Assembly: GCF_001298735.1 (NCBI RefSeq)
Contig: NZ_CYSP01000008.1
Span: forward strand, 146,958 to 210,957
Direction of reading: 5' to 3'
Length of the DNA: 64,000 bases
From: Propionispora sp. 2/2-37
GTDB lineage: Bacteria > Bacillota > Negativicutes > Propionisporales > Propionisporaceae
A program made the position numbers and the translations under genes. Within the stretch, counting starts at the first letter, position 1. Every line of letters begins with the position of its first letter. Below, one piece after another: positions 27,411 through 37,723 of the stretch. Under the pieces are notes generated by a model. The model saw only the letters and a program-made list of their open reading frames with translations. It was not told where the DNA came from and did no database searches.

Positions 27411-28709
27411 TTAGAAGAATAGATACATTTCAAGACGAGCTGCCCTTACCTTTTCGCTTCCATCCAAAGGGGTTTGGAAATCGTACATCGCACCGACTGT
27501 GAAATTTTTGTCAATAACATAGTCTACACCAATACGTGGTCCTCTCTTGCCATTCCACCAGCTATACGTAGTATCTATATTAGAATTTCGCGGTAAATGG
27601 AAATATTTTACATACGTATCCCAACTACCCGCTTTCATCGGATGGATTTCTCTAAATTGCAATGTAGTTACGTAGCCGGAACTGCCCGTGTCATCGACAG
27701 TGCTATCACCTTTACCCCACAGACCCACAAATTTAACATTTTCAGCAATTGGCGTATTATAACCAAGTTCGAAAAAATTCTTAGTTTTTCCACCATAAGT
27801 CATTCTATGGACCTCTGCTGCAATATTAGATTTTGGCGCTATAGGGTAATTTACCGTAAACGCCTGATAGGATGGAGCCCCCCCAGTAGATGGATAGTAA
27901 TTTTTTGCTCCCTGAAGATCCTCTGCATTTTCCAAATGACCGATAGTGAAGTTATATTTTAGCTTATCGCCCCATTCCATCTTCATACCACTTACTTTTG
28001 AATCGGCTATAAAACCACCATTGGTGAAAAGATTAAATTTACCAAACGTTGCCTCTGTGTGAAGAAAAGGTCCCCTGAAATATAAATCCGTAGAGTTTCC
28101 GGGCTGAATGGTCGAATCTAAACCCGTTGCCGTTTTAAGCCATTGATAGCTTTCATTCACCAAGCCGACTGTCCAGTTGTCATTGATTTTATTTTCGATT
28201 TTGATATAGCTGTAAATATTACTTGAATGGCTATTGCTTGCCTTATCGCCTATTTTTTCATAATCTACCCGATTCCGAACATAACCACTGATGTTTACCG
28301 GACTTGGTTTCTTTTCCGCACTTTTTACTTCCAATGCAGAACTTTGTTTTTCTGTTGCTTTACTTTCTTCCAGTTTATCAATTTTCTCTAAAACTTCCAA
28401 TTTTTTTAAATCGTATAAATATTCAGCATTTAGTTTCAAAATTATATTTTGATCCACTTCGCTAAAGGCACTCATATTTTTTTGTGCTTTACTGACGATC
28501 ATCGCCATTTCCAGGCGGCTCATCACACGGCCTTCCGGTATAGTTTCCTGATATTCCTTAATATTTCCCGTGCGAATAAGTTCGTTTACCGCAGCGTAAG
28601 ACCAGTCCGTCGCCGGTACAGCGGCAAAAAAACTGGGTGCAGCCTGTACATTCGTTCCACCGCAGAGTAGAAATGAAGAAATAATGACTATCGCTAACTT
28701 TTTATGCAT
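27411..28709 (-). CDS. SLH-domain porin-type outer-membrane protein
   Basis: A 432-residue exported protein. The ATG at 28709 gives MHKKLAIVIISSFLLCGG, a signal peptide ending near VQAA. Residues 30-80 form a single S-layer homology domain (DWSYAAVNELIRTGNI, SRLEMAMIVSKAQ), then a short coiled-coil spacer (about 90-130) and an antiparallel beta-barrel of about 300 residues ending in aromatic LEMYLFF. This is the OmpM-like layout that tethers the outer membrane to peptidoglycan in Negativicutes. It sits between a beta-glucoside PTS and a sulfatase, so it is probably the entry pore for the island's glycosides rather than the general OmpM. Confidence 0.9.
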   Translation of the reverse strand: MHKKLAIVIISSFLLCGGTNVQAAPSFFAAVPATDWSYAAVNELIRTGNIKEYQETIPEGRVMSRLEMAMIVSKAQKNMSAFSEVDQNIILKLNAEYLYDLKKLEVLEKIDKLEESKATEKQSSALEVKSAEKKPSPVNISGYVRNRVDYEKIGDKASNSHSSNIYSYIKIENKINDNWTVGLVNESYQWLKTATGLDSTIQPGNSTDLYFRGPFLHTEATFGKFNLFTNGGFIADSKVSGMKMEWGDKLKYNFTIGHLENAEDLQGAKNYYPSTGGAPSYQAFTVNYPIAPKSNIAAEVHRMTYGGKTKNFFELGYNTPIAENVKFVGLWGKGDSTVDDTGSSGYVTTLQFREIHPMKAGSWDTYVKYFHLPRNSNIDTTYSWWNGKRGPRIGVDYVIDKNFTVGAMYDFQTPLDGSEKVRAARLEMYLFF

Positions 28710-28755
28710 TATTAAATTCTCCCCCGTCAATTGTTATGGACTTTTTTATCAGGTT

Positions 28756-30723
<1,968 letters not shown>

Positions 30724-30793
30724 AAAACGGCTGTACTACCTATCCTCCTTTATGCGGGATTCTATAAAACTGACTTTATCAGCTTACAGCAAC

Positions 30794-31628
30794 TTATCGC
30801 TTTCCTACCACCTTGGCAATATGGATGATCAGATAAAACCTTTCATCCGCGTTGAGCTCGTAATGATATTTTCCGGCAAGAAACTCCGCGATCTTTTGAA
30901 CACATAGATGGGCCGTCATATATTTTTTCTGGACCATCTTTTCCATTTCTTCATCTACTTCACCTACGGATGCCTTCTCCGTAAACATACGCTTGGCAAA
31001 GAATTTCAAATGGGTCACAAAACGACAATACTGCGGTGAATCTACATTGAACTCCACAGCACAGGTATAACGTACAATATTCGTAATTTCCTGTATTAAG
31101 CGAGTAATATTGTCTGCCAGCGGCCTGTTTCCCATCTGGGCATCAATAATATGGAGCGCCACAAAGCCCGCTTCATCTTCCGGAAGATCCAAGTCAAACT
31201 TTGCATGAATGATGGCAAGCGCCTTTTCTCCCAGAGCGTATTCTTCCGGATAAAAACGCTTAATTTCCCAAAGCATCATATTCCGTACAACGGTACCGTC
31301 ACGAAACCTTCGTATTGCCATATGAAGATGATCGGTAAGTGAAATATAGATGCTCTCATTAAGCTTTTTCTGAAGTTTCTGCTCCGCCATCTCAATGATT
31401 TTACCGGAAACTTCCATGTATTCCGGTGAAAGATCTGCCAGCAGCATCTTAAACTTTTCTAAAACATCGTGGTTGGAAAGCGTATAAATCTTGTCAACGG
31501 CATTGTCCGGAACATATTCGCCGCAGCGTTTTTTAAAGGCTATGCCTCTGCCTACCGCAACAATTTCCCGCCGCTTCGTATCTTCCGAAATAATTACATT
31601 ATTATTCAGTATTTTTTTTGATGATCAT
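30794..31628 (-). pseudogene. licT: LicT/BglG-type transcriptional antiterminator with a +1 frameshift in an A8 run
   Basis: The 217-residue downstream part holds two PRD domains with their regulatory histidines (LTDHLHMAIRR, VALHIIDAQ; THLKFFAKR, LIIHIAKVV). The N-terminal RNA-binding CAT domain is also present: ILNNNVIISEDTKRREIVAVG and GIAFKKRCGEYVPD. The natural ATG at 31628 begins MIIKK, but the run of eight A residues at 31612-31619 puts it out of frame with ILNNNV; seven would restore a complete protein of about 278 residues. This could be a sequencing error, a phase-variable slippage site, or real inactivation. It precedes bglP on the same strand. Confidence 0.85.
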
Positions 31629-32036
31629 ATGTGAAATCAGCTCCTTAATTAATCTTGACCTGATCTCTTGTAAAACTGCTGCTAGAGTAACAGGCGGAGA
31701 AATCTCCATATCATCAAGCTATATTAGATCTTTCCTCCTACATTTTTTAATATTTTTCTGTCTGCTCATTGATTACCCAGCAGCTTTACAAGCTCAATCT
31801 TATACGACATCTGCCGTTATCAGCCAGGTGTTTTGGGGTTGTTTTTATTGTACTTAAACCCTGATTTTTGAATAAAGACTCGTAGGTCGGCTCCAATCCA
31901 ATAATTCGGCGTCTTTAACGGTATGCGTTCCTGTTCAAATTCTTACAATAACGTTCCAACAATCTGGGTAATACCTTATGTACCGTAAGCATTCTGCTAA
32001 TCAGGCTTGTCCGGCTATTCTGGACAAGCAAATAAA
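31629..32036. other. Leader and remnant region upstream of licT
   Basis: About 400 bases between the leader terminator and the licT start. The minus strand has an interrupted coding-like stretch (KTPNYWIGADLRVFIQKSGF at about 31865-31925) of a family I do not recognise. A GGAGCTG site stands before the licT ATG. A small hairpin CTTGTCC/GGACAAG lies at 32007-32029. The remnant suggests an insertion or lost gene between the licT promoter and licT. Confidence 0.4.
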
Positions 32037-32082
32037 AAGACGAAAAACCGACAGCTTTCCTTATCCTGTCATTTTTCGTCTT
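32037..32082 (-). terminator. Leader terminator downstream of the licT promoter
   Basis: On the minus strand AAGACGAAAAATGACAG and CTGTCGGTTTTTCGTCTT form a long stem followed by TTTATTT. It lies about 100 bases downstream of the predicted transcription start and 50 bases after the RAT-like element, so it could be the terminator that antitermination overrides, although it does not overlap the element. Confidence 0.75.
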
Positions 32083-32131
32083 ATCTTCAGACTATTCATT
32101 TCACAAAAATCACCTCCAAAAACTTGATTTT

Positions 32132-32161
32132 GAAGGTTTGGCCAACTCAATGTCACCATCC
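32132..32161 (-). promoter_or_regulatory. RAT-like antiterminator element in the licT leader
   Basis: The same 30-base element as the one before bglP, with a single C/T difference. It starts about 28 bases downstream of the -10 box and is followed by GGAGGTG and a short dead frame (GTG AAA TGA). The repeat shows that two transcripts of this locus share one RNA signal. Confidence 0.6.
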
Positions 32162-32188
32162 AGCATTCCGTTCAATTAATTATTTGGT

Positions 32189-32217
32189 ATTGTACCACGT
32201 TTTTTGTAAATAGTCAA
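32189..32217 (-). promoter_or_regulatory. Sigma-70-type promoter for the licT-bglP transcript
   Basis: Minus strand TTGACT (32217-32212), 17-base spacer, TACAAT (32194-32189). Position just upstream of the RAT-like element and terminator gives the standard order promoter, RNA switch, terminator, regulator gene. Confidence 0.7.
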
Positions 32218-32365
32218 ATAATTTTGAAGATCTAAAAAATCATATATCAGCGCGTTCTATCCTGCTTTGCATTGCAAATGGCACAGGTCTTACTCATTAA
32301 AAACCACAGTCAGGTTGAATTTAATCTTATCTTTATTGTATCCAGCCTTCTGATAGTCCGCAGTA

Positions 32366-33031
32366 TTATTCCGATTCCGGAAATATAATATCATAGATTT
32401 CTTGTGGCCGCTTTACAAGATAAGTCGCATGATATTGTTTTAATTCCGCTTCATCGCGAAACCCCCACAATACCCCGATACTATCCATACCGGCATTGTG
32501 CGCAGTAACCATATCCGTCTTAGAGTCGCCAATATAGACTATTTCTTGCGGCTCCAGCTTCATTAGCCCGGCAATCTTCAACGCCGCTTGCGGATCCGGT
32601 TTTTTGGCAACATCATGACGCTCACCGTAAACAGCGATAAAATCAAGTTCCGGCAGTAACTGCCGAAGCAAATTATGGGTGTAGTCATCACGCTTGTTTG
32701 AGTTTACAGCCAATGCTATCCCTTTTTGTTGCAAGGCTGTAAGCAAGGAAACAATCCCCTCATAGGGTTTTGTTTCCTTGTTGTAGTTTTCACTGTAAGC
32801 CGCAAGAAAGCGCTGCAATCCTGCATCAATAATGGCCGGATCGGTATTTTCCGGCATGCTTTGTTCGATCAGATTGCGAAAGCCCCTGCCGATCTTAAGC
32901 CGGTATGCGTCTTTGGCATGTGTAGGATAGCTGTAACTTTCCAGCGCTTCATTCACACTATTGGCCAAATCGCTCAGCGTATCCAGCAGTGTGCCGTCCA
33001 AATCAAAGATGATGCCTTTATATTTGCTCAT
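32366..33031 (-). CDS. HAD-family phosphatase, phosphoglycolate-phosphatase-like
   Basis: A 221-residue haloacid dehalogenase-type phosphatase. Motif I is FDLDGTLLDT (Asp nucleophile), motif II lies in AVNSNKRDD, motif III Lys in VAKKPDPQAAL and motif IV in YIGDSKTDMVTAHNAG. The helical cap between motifs I and II is of the Gph/PgmB type. The ATG at 33031 has AAGGGTGA upstream and overlaps the end of dhaL by 14 bases, so it is the last gene of the ketose PTS operon. It may remove a phosphate from a dead-end or intermediate sugar phosphate of that pathway; the exact substrate is unknown. Confidence 0.88.
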   Translation of the reverse strand: MSKYKGIIFDLDGTLLDTLSDLANSVNEALESYSYPTHAKDAYRLKIGRGFRNLIEQSMPENTDPAIIDAGLQRFLAAYSENYNKETKPYEGIVSLLTALQQKGIALAVNSNKRDDYTHNLLRQLLPELDFIAVYGERHDVAKKPDPQAALKIAGLMKLEPQEIVYIGDSKTDMVTAHNAGMDSIGVLWGFRDEAELKQYHATYLVKRPQEIYDIIFPESE

Positions 33032-33668
33032 TGACAATCACCCTTTGCATGGCTCCGGACATGGTTTCTAAAATAATGCAGCAGGAGGTCGCACCCGCAT
33101 CCAGAAACCCCTTGCTTCTTTCGCCGAGTCTGGCCGCCCGGCCGATTTTAGCCACCAATTCTTTGGTATGCTCTTTTCCCGCTTGCGCACCTGCGGCCAT
33201 TGCCTGAAGCGCTTCTGCATATCCTTTATTGCCTTCAAGCGCTCTTTTAAATGCTTCTTTAGCTGGATAAATAGTATCAATCAGCGTTTTATCACCCGGT
33301 TTTGCGCCTGCCAGTTCCATAAGCTTTTCCGTAGAAGCCTCCAGTGCTGCCAGCACGGTCTCCGGGATTATATTTTCTATCCCTTTGGTAACTTTGCTAA
33401 ACTGCGAAAAAAACGTACCGTATATCGGTCCCATAGAACCGCCGATATCCATAACCAGCGTCTGCCCCAGTATCTTAAAGGCTTCGGATAACGACATATC
33501 CGCCGTAATCCGCTCTTTGGCAAGCATAAAGCCTTTGTTCATGTTGATGCCATGATCACCGTCACCGGTTGCCCCGTCAATTTCACTTAAATAACCGGCA
33601 TTTTGGTGAATGGCCTCGATAATTTCCAGTACGATGACGGCATTATGACTGTTTTTAATGCACTCCAT
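33018..33668 (-). CDS. dhaL: Dihydroxyacetone kinase subunit L (ADP-binding)
   Basis: A 216-residue DhaL protein. The ADP-Mg site is shown by GATGDGDHGINMNKGF, with three Asp/His positions, and GGSMGPIYGTFF is the second nucleotide-binding loop. GDKTLIDTIYPA and GKEHTKELVAKIGRAARLGERSKG are typical late motifs. In PTS-dependent DHA kinases DhaL-ADP is rephosphorylated by DhaM; no DhaM is in this window. It lies one base from dhaK upstream and overlaps the HAD gene downstream. A GGAGGAAATGA site precedes the ATG. Confidence 0.94.
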   Translation of the reverse strand: MECIKNSHNAVIVLEIIEAIHQNAGYLSEIDGATGDGDHGINMNKGFMLAKERITADMSLSEAFKILGQTLVMDIGGSMGPIYGTFFSQFSKVTKGIENIIPETVLAALEASTEKLMELAGAKPGDKTLIDTIYPAKEAFKRALEGNKGYAEALQAMAAGAQAGKEHTKELVAKIGRAARLGERSKGFLDAGATSCCIILETMSGAMQRVIVNEQI

Positions 33669-33669
33669 T

Positions 33670-34680
33670 TCATTTCCTCCTAACCTGAGTCATCCCCATT
33701 GTTTCCACTTCTTCATCCAGGCACTCTTTTAATTCGTCATCCAGTTTCATAACGGTTAAGGTTATTCCATTCATTTCCAGAGAAGTAAAATAGTTTCCTA
33801 CATAGGATTTATACACCGACATGCCTTGGCAACTCAGAAGTTTTTCCACTTCATCAAAGAAAATATACTGCTCCATAACCGGTGTAGCACCTAACCCGGA
33901 AACCAGCACAGCCAGTTCATCGCCCCGACCAAACGGAATATCCTCTACCACAAGTCTGGTCATGACGGCCGCCATTTCTCCGGCACTGGCTAATTTCTCT
34001 ACACGTATCCCCGGCTCGCCATGGTGGCCGATACCAAATTCCATCGTTCCCGGTTCAATTAAAAAATTAGGTTTGCCATTGGCCGGGATTGTACAGGGCC
34101 CCAGGCCGACGCCAACGCTTCGCGTATTGTCAATGGCCTTCTGCGCTGTCCGTATGACTTCCTCCAAATCGGCTCCCTGATTGGCTTTAGCGCCTCCGAC
34201 TTTCCACATAAAAACCTCGCCGGCAACACCACGGCGTTTTTTTATCTCTTCCTTTGGCGCACTGGCAACATCATCATTGGCAACCACAGTCTTGACATGG
34301 ATCCCATCATCGGCGGCCAGTTCCATCGCCATCTTTACATTCATGTTGTCGCCGGCATAATTTCCATACAGGCAGGCTACTCCCATTCCCTGGTCCGCCG
34401 CACAAATCGCGTCGTAAAAAGCTTTGGCAGTAGGCGAGGAAAATATCTCCCCGACGGCAACAGCATCTACCATATTTTTACCGCAATACCCGATGAAGGC
34501 CGGCTTATGGCCGCTACCGCCGCCGGTCACAATACCAACCTTTTTCTTGCTCTTGCAAAAATTCGAAACAACCACTCTGGGATTTTTCTTATCAACATGA
34601 ATTAGATTTTTATGGCATTTGGCAAACCCCTTCAGCATATCTTCCACTACAAAATCGGGATCATTAATGATTCTCTGCAT
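33670..34680 (-). CDS. dhaK: Dihydroxyacetone kinase subunit K
   Basis: A 336-residue DhaK protein that binds dihydroxyacetone (or a related short ketose) as a covalent hemiaminal. The substrate His lies in GIGHHGEPGIRVEK; GIVTGGGSGHKPAFIGY and CLYGNYAGDNMNVKMA are the other family signatures. It begins MQRIINDPDFVVEDMLKGF as usual. It is followed directly by dhaL. Because the operon also encodes an aldolase and an epimerase, its substrate may be the product of the aldolase or a tetrulose; related kinases act on erythrulose. A second, frameshifted dhaK lies at 41.9-42.9 kb. Confidence 0.94.
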   Translation of the reverse strand: MQRIINDPDFVVEDMLKGFAKCHKNLIHVDKKNPRVVVSNFCKSKKKVGIVTGGGSGHKPAFIGYCGKNMVDAVAVGEIFSSPTAKAFYDAICAADQGMGVACLYGNYAGDNMNVKMAMELAADDGIHVKTVVANDDVASAPKEEIKKRRGVAGEVFMWKVGGAKANQGADLEEVIRTAQKAIDNTRSVGVGLGPCTIPANGKPNFLIEPGTMEFGIGHHGEPGIRVEKLASAGEMAAVMTRLVVEDIPFGRGDELAVLVSGLGATPVMEQYIFFDEVEKLLSCQGMSVYKSYVGNYFTSLEMNGITLTVMKLDDELKECLDEEVETMGMTQVRRK

Positions 34681-34782
34681 TTATTTCTCCTCCTTACTAT
34701 GTGCACCTATATGCTTATTTACCTAGTCAATCGATTTCTCTTGTTTACCGATATTCCATTTGATAAAAACTACACTAGATAA

Positions 34783-34814
34783 CATACAGCCGTTGTGCGG
34801 TCAACGGCTGTATG
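34783..34814. terminator. Hairpin between the cupin gene and dhaK
   Basis: CATACAGCCGTTG and CAACGGCTGTATG form a perfect 13-base stem with a 6-base loop, 10 bases after the cupin stop. The T-run (CTTTTTG) is on the plus-strand side, so on the operon's minus strand it is more likely a stabilising or attenuating hairpin than a full stop. Confidence 0.55.
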
Positions 34815-34823
34815 CTTTTTGTT

Positions 34824-35741
34824 TTATAGTTTTGTGATGGCGAAAACAGCTTTCACCTGATGATTCTCAAAATTCACCAGCTGGTACTTGACACCGGCCG
34901 GAATGAAAAATGTATCTTCCGGATCCATAACGAAACTTTCCTGTAAATCCACCAGGTTTATGGTCATTGGCCCGTCAATACAATACAGGGCCGCATCACC
35001 GGCATGCGTATCCGGATCAGAACATCTGGGGCCGTACCCTCCGCCGTTCGGAAGAACGAATTCGCCAAAATGGCCATAATCATTGCTGGTAATAAACCGC
35101 ATAAGCATGGGATGTTTGGTTCCATGAATATTATTCAGCTTTTCAAAATCCCTGACTCCATAAACGGCTCCGGTTTTTCTCGCCTCGTGAGGATCAACCG
35201 GCCACGCACCGATATCGTCCGTACAGCCCTGGCGCGAAATATCCGCTATTTTCCCTTTCATATTCGGAAGCTTGTCATTATTTGCGCCCTTATAATACTT
35301 AGTTTCCTCATCACTGGGGATAACAGCCGGCGGAATATTTTCACTCCAGGCCTTGGGGGTAATGAAGTATAAAATTCTTGCTTTGGTATCGGAAAAGTTA
35401 TGGCAGCAATGCCATGCCCCTTCCGGCATGAATAACCCTTCTCCGGTCTGCAGGTAAGCAAACTGGCCGTTGCCGCTCCGCTGTACCACCGGGCCGTTCA
35501 AAATATAATAGGACTCATCGCCGGGATGAATATCCAACGGAGCAAATACACCGCCCGGACCCAATTCATAAATTCCCAGCATAAAAGTATCGGTGGAAAC
35601 CATCGTAAAGGTATTGTCACTGGTGAACGCGTTATCCGGCGGATATAACGCGGTTGAATAATCACGTTTCCTAATTAGCATCGGTTTTTTATCCTTTGCT
35701 TCAAACGGAAATTTCTCTAGAATATCAACTAACTTTGCCAT
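34824..35741 (-). CDS. Double-cupin protein of unknown function
   Basis: A 305-residue protein with two cupin domains. The first (about residues 50-140) shows LDIHPGDESYYILNG followed by EGLFMPEGAWHCCHN, giving a His, Glu and His metal site. The second (about 215-300) shows DTHAGDAALYCIDGP and DPEDTFFIPAGVKYQL, where the second His is replaced. It lies in the ketose PTS operon between EIIC and dhaK. Bicupins can be sugar isomerases, dioxygenases or lyases. I do not recognise this one; a sugar or sugar-phosphate isomerase role would fit the context. Confidence 0.8.
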   Translation of the reverse strand: MAKLVDILEKFPFEAKDKKPMLIRKRDYSTALYPPDNAFTSDNTFTMVSTDTFMLGIYELGPGGVFAPLDIHPGDESYYILNGPVVQRSGNGQFAYLQTGEGLFMPEGAWHCCHNFSDTKARILYFITPKAWSENIPPAVIPSDEETKYYKGANNDKLPNMKGKIADISRQGCTDDIGAWPVDPHEARKTGAVYGVRDFEKLNNIHGTKHPMLMRFITSNDYGHFGEFVLPNGGGYGPRCSDPDTHAGDAALYCIDGPMTINLVDLQESFVMDPEDTFFIPAGVKYQLVNFENHQVKAVFAITKL

Positions 35742-35768
35742 AATAAAAGTCCTCCCGGTTTCATAAGA

Positions 35769-36791
35769 TTATTCTGCTGTCTTTGTCTTTTTGGCAAGGG
35801 ACAAACAGGTCGCTGTAACCAATCCGCCACAGAGCAAAGCAACTAAGAATAACAAAATATTGTTGGATAAGAAGAATACGAACAATCCGCCGTGCGGGGC
35901 ATTCATGGTCAGGCCAAACAGATAAGATAAAGTAGCGCCAACAGCCGAACCTGCCATCAGAGAAGGAATAACGCGGAGCGGGTCGGCAGCGGCAAAGGGG
36001 ATGGCAAATTCCGTAATCATACCAAAAGCACCGGCAAATAAACCGGGAACCGCCGCCTTTTCATTAACCGTGAATTTCTGTTTTGCCGCCAGGCAGGCAA
36101 TCGCAATTCCCAGCGGCGGTACCATGGAAGCAACAAAGTTAGCCGACATGGGCGCCCAGTTTCCGGCTTCCGCCGCAGCAAGCGCAAAAGCATAGGCAAC
36201 CTTGTTACAAGGGCCGCCCATATCAAACGCCAACATACAGCCTTGAATAATTCCGAGAACAATTAAGCCGCCGCCCTGTAAACTTTTGAGGAAACTTTGC
36301 AAAACATGGTTTAACGTCGCAATAGGCCCTCCGAGGATGTATACCATAAAAAGTCCCATAATCGAAACGCTTAATAAAGGAATGATTAACGTTGGCAGCA
36401 AGGAACGCAAAGAAGCCGGAAGGGGAATTTTTTTCAATTCATTGACAAGATAGCCGGCAAAAATACCCGCAATCAAAGCCCCTAAAAACCCGGCTCCCAG
36501 ATAATCGGCCAACAAACCGCCAACCATACCGGCACATATCGCCGGCTTGTCCGCAATGGAATAAGCAACATAAGCGCCCAGCACCGGGGTCATTAACGCG
36601 AACGCTTTTTTCCCTACCCAAAACAGCGTGGAGGAGAAACTGCCAAACTCCTTGACCGACGTGGGAATATCATAGCCACCGATGGCAAACCCCAGAGCGA
36701 TTAAGATCCCGCCTGAAATGACAAAAGGCAACATATAGGACACCCCGGACAATAATGCCTCTTGTATCTCACGTAACTTTTCTTTCATCAT
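35769..36791 (-). CDS. PTS fructose-type EIIC permease
   Basis: A 340-residue membrane protein of the fructose/mannitol PTS superfamily EIIC. It begins MMKEKLREIQEALLSGVSYMLPFVISGG, typical of FruA-type EIIC, and has about 8-10 membrane segments. The motif GGPCNKVAYAFALAA and the late APHGGLFVFF are family signatures; the acidic substrate residue of the classical GITE motif corresponds to the region FGMITEFAIPFA. It forms one transporter with the EIIB and EIIA encoded just upstream. Fructose-type systems phosphorylate at C1, so a ketose 1-phosphate is the expected product. Confidence 0.92.
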   Translation of the reverse strand: MMKEKLREIQEALLSGVSYMLPFVISGGILIALGFAIGGYDIPTSVKEFGSFSSTLFWVGKKAFALMTPVLGAYVAYSIADKPAICAGMVGGLLADYLGAGFLGALIAGIFAGYLVNELKKIPLPASLRSLLPTLIIPLLSVSIMGLFMVYILGGPIATLNHVLQSFLKSLQGGGLIVLGIIQGCMLAFDMGGPCNKVAYAFALAAAEAGNWAPMSANFVASMVPPLGIAIACLAAKQKFTVNEKAAVPGLFAGAFGMITEFAIPFAAADPLRVIPSLMAGSAVGATLSYLFGLTMNAPHGGLFVFFLSNNILLFLVALLCGGLVTATCLSLAKKTKTAE

Positions 36792-36807
36792 CCATCATCT
36801 CTCCCCA

Positions 36808-37107
36808 TTATTTATTTTTAAAGATAATTGTTGGATCCTGAATGACCTGATGCGGTGTGCATTTAAAAATTTTAGCGGTATAGTCGTCAAATCTTTCCTC
36901 CTTGCTTACTTTTACATCATTTGCAAATACGATCAGGTCAGCTGCCGCGATATCACTGCTGGAAAGTTTGTTTTCAATGCCTAATGCACCCTGACATTCT
37001 ACCTTACAGTCGTAGCCTCGTTCTTTACATATTTTTTTTATGGCCTCTGCCGCCATATACGTATGCGCAACACCTGTCGCACAGGAAGTAACACCAATCA
37101 CCTTCAT
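36808..37107 (-). CDS. PTS fructose-type EIIB
   Basis: A 99-residue EIIB of the fructose family. MKVIGVTSCATGVAHTYMAAEAI contains the phosphorylated Cys9 in the CPTGxAHT-like loop, here CATGVAHT. DLIVFANDVKVS is the second typical stretch. It takes phosphate from EIIA and gives it to the incoming sugar. It is encoded 16 bases upstream of EIIC. Confidence 0.93.
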   Translation of the reverse strand: MKVIGVTSCATGVAHTYMAAEAIKKICKERGYDCKVECQGALGIENKLSSSDIAAADLIVFANDVKVSKEERFDDYTAKIFKCTPHQVIQDPTIIFKNK

Positions 37108-37215
37108 TGTTTTTTCCTCCCTTACCGTATTTGTGTATCCGACAGTTACCCCGACCCAAGCAGGCAGGGATTGATGACTTTATTTTGCGCAGCCATCAAT
37201 CTTGCACCCTCTGGT

Positions 37216-37704
37216 TCAGCCTGCAATCTCCTGCTGACATGTTTTCACGATTGCAAGCAGCTCTTCATACGTTTCAACCTGTTCCAGCTTTTCGATGAAT
37301 TCCCGGTGTGCCAGCAATCGTGCCAGGGAAGCCAAAACGCGCAAATGTTCATTAGAGCCCTCTTCCCCTTTGGAGACCGCCAGCATAAAAACATACCGTA
37401 CATCTCCTTCTTCATCAAAAGACTGATAGCGGAACGGTTCTTTGCATCTGAGAAAACCAATTCCCGGCCTTATCACCGTTTCGCTCCGGCCATGCGGCAG
37501 GGCAATAAAATTCCCCATGAAGGTGGAGCCAATACTTTCTCTTTCTTCCAAAGATTTGATATATTCATCAGTATCTCTTATTACACCGGCCTTTTTAAAC
37601 TGGCTGGCTAAGCAAGCAAACACCATTTGTTTGCTTGCCACATTGCCAGCGTCCAGTATAACTGCCTCTTTAACTAAGACTTCTGCTAAATCAATCTGAC
37701 TCAT
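37216..37704 (-). CDS. PTS fructose-type EIIA
   Basis: A 162-residue EIIA of the fructose/mannitol type (PTS_EIIA_2). The active His lies in GNFIALPHGRSETVIRPGIG at about residue 65, and VFMLAVSKGEEGSNEHLRVLASLARL is the other family block. I start at the ATG at 37704, with AGGAGA upstream; an upstream TTG adds two residues. The gap of 108 bases to EIIB is the largest within the PTS genes, but there is no obvious terminator. Confidence 0.92.
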   Translation of the reverse strand: MSQIDLAEVLVKEAVILDAGNVASKQMVFACLASQFKKAGVIRDTDEYIKSLEERESIGSTFMGNFIALPHGRSETVIRPGIGFLRCKEPFRYQSFDEEGDVRYVFMLAVSKGEEGSNEHLRVLASLARLLAHREFIEKLEQVETYEELLAIVKTCQQEIAG

Positions 37705-37723
37705 ATACAAATTCTCCTGCCTT

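Noticed and set aside
31605..32036. Extra intact gene between the licT promoter and licT
   Set aside because: Coding-like stretches are interrupted by stops and have no complete start-to-stop frame longer than about 40 codons.
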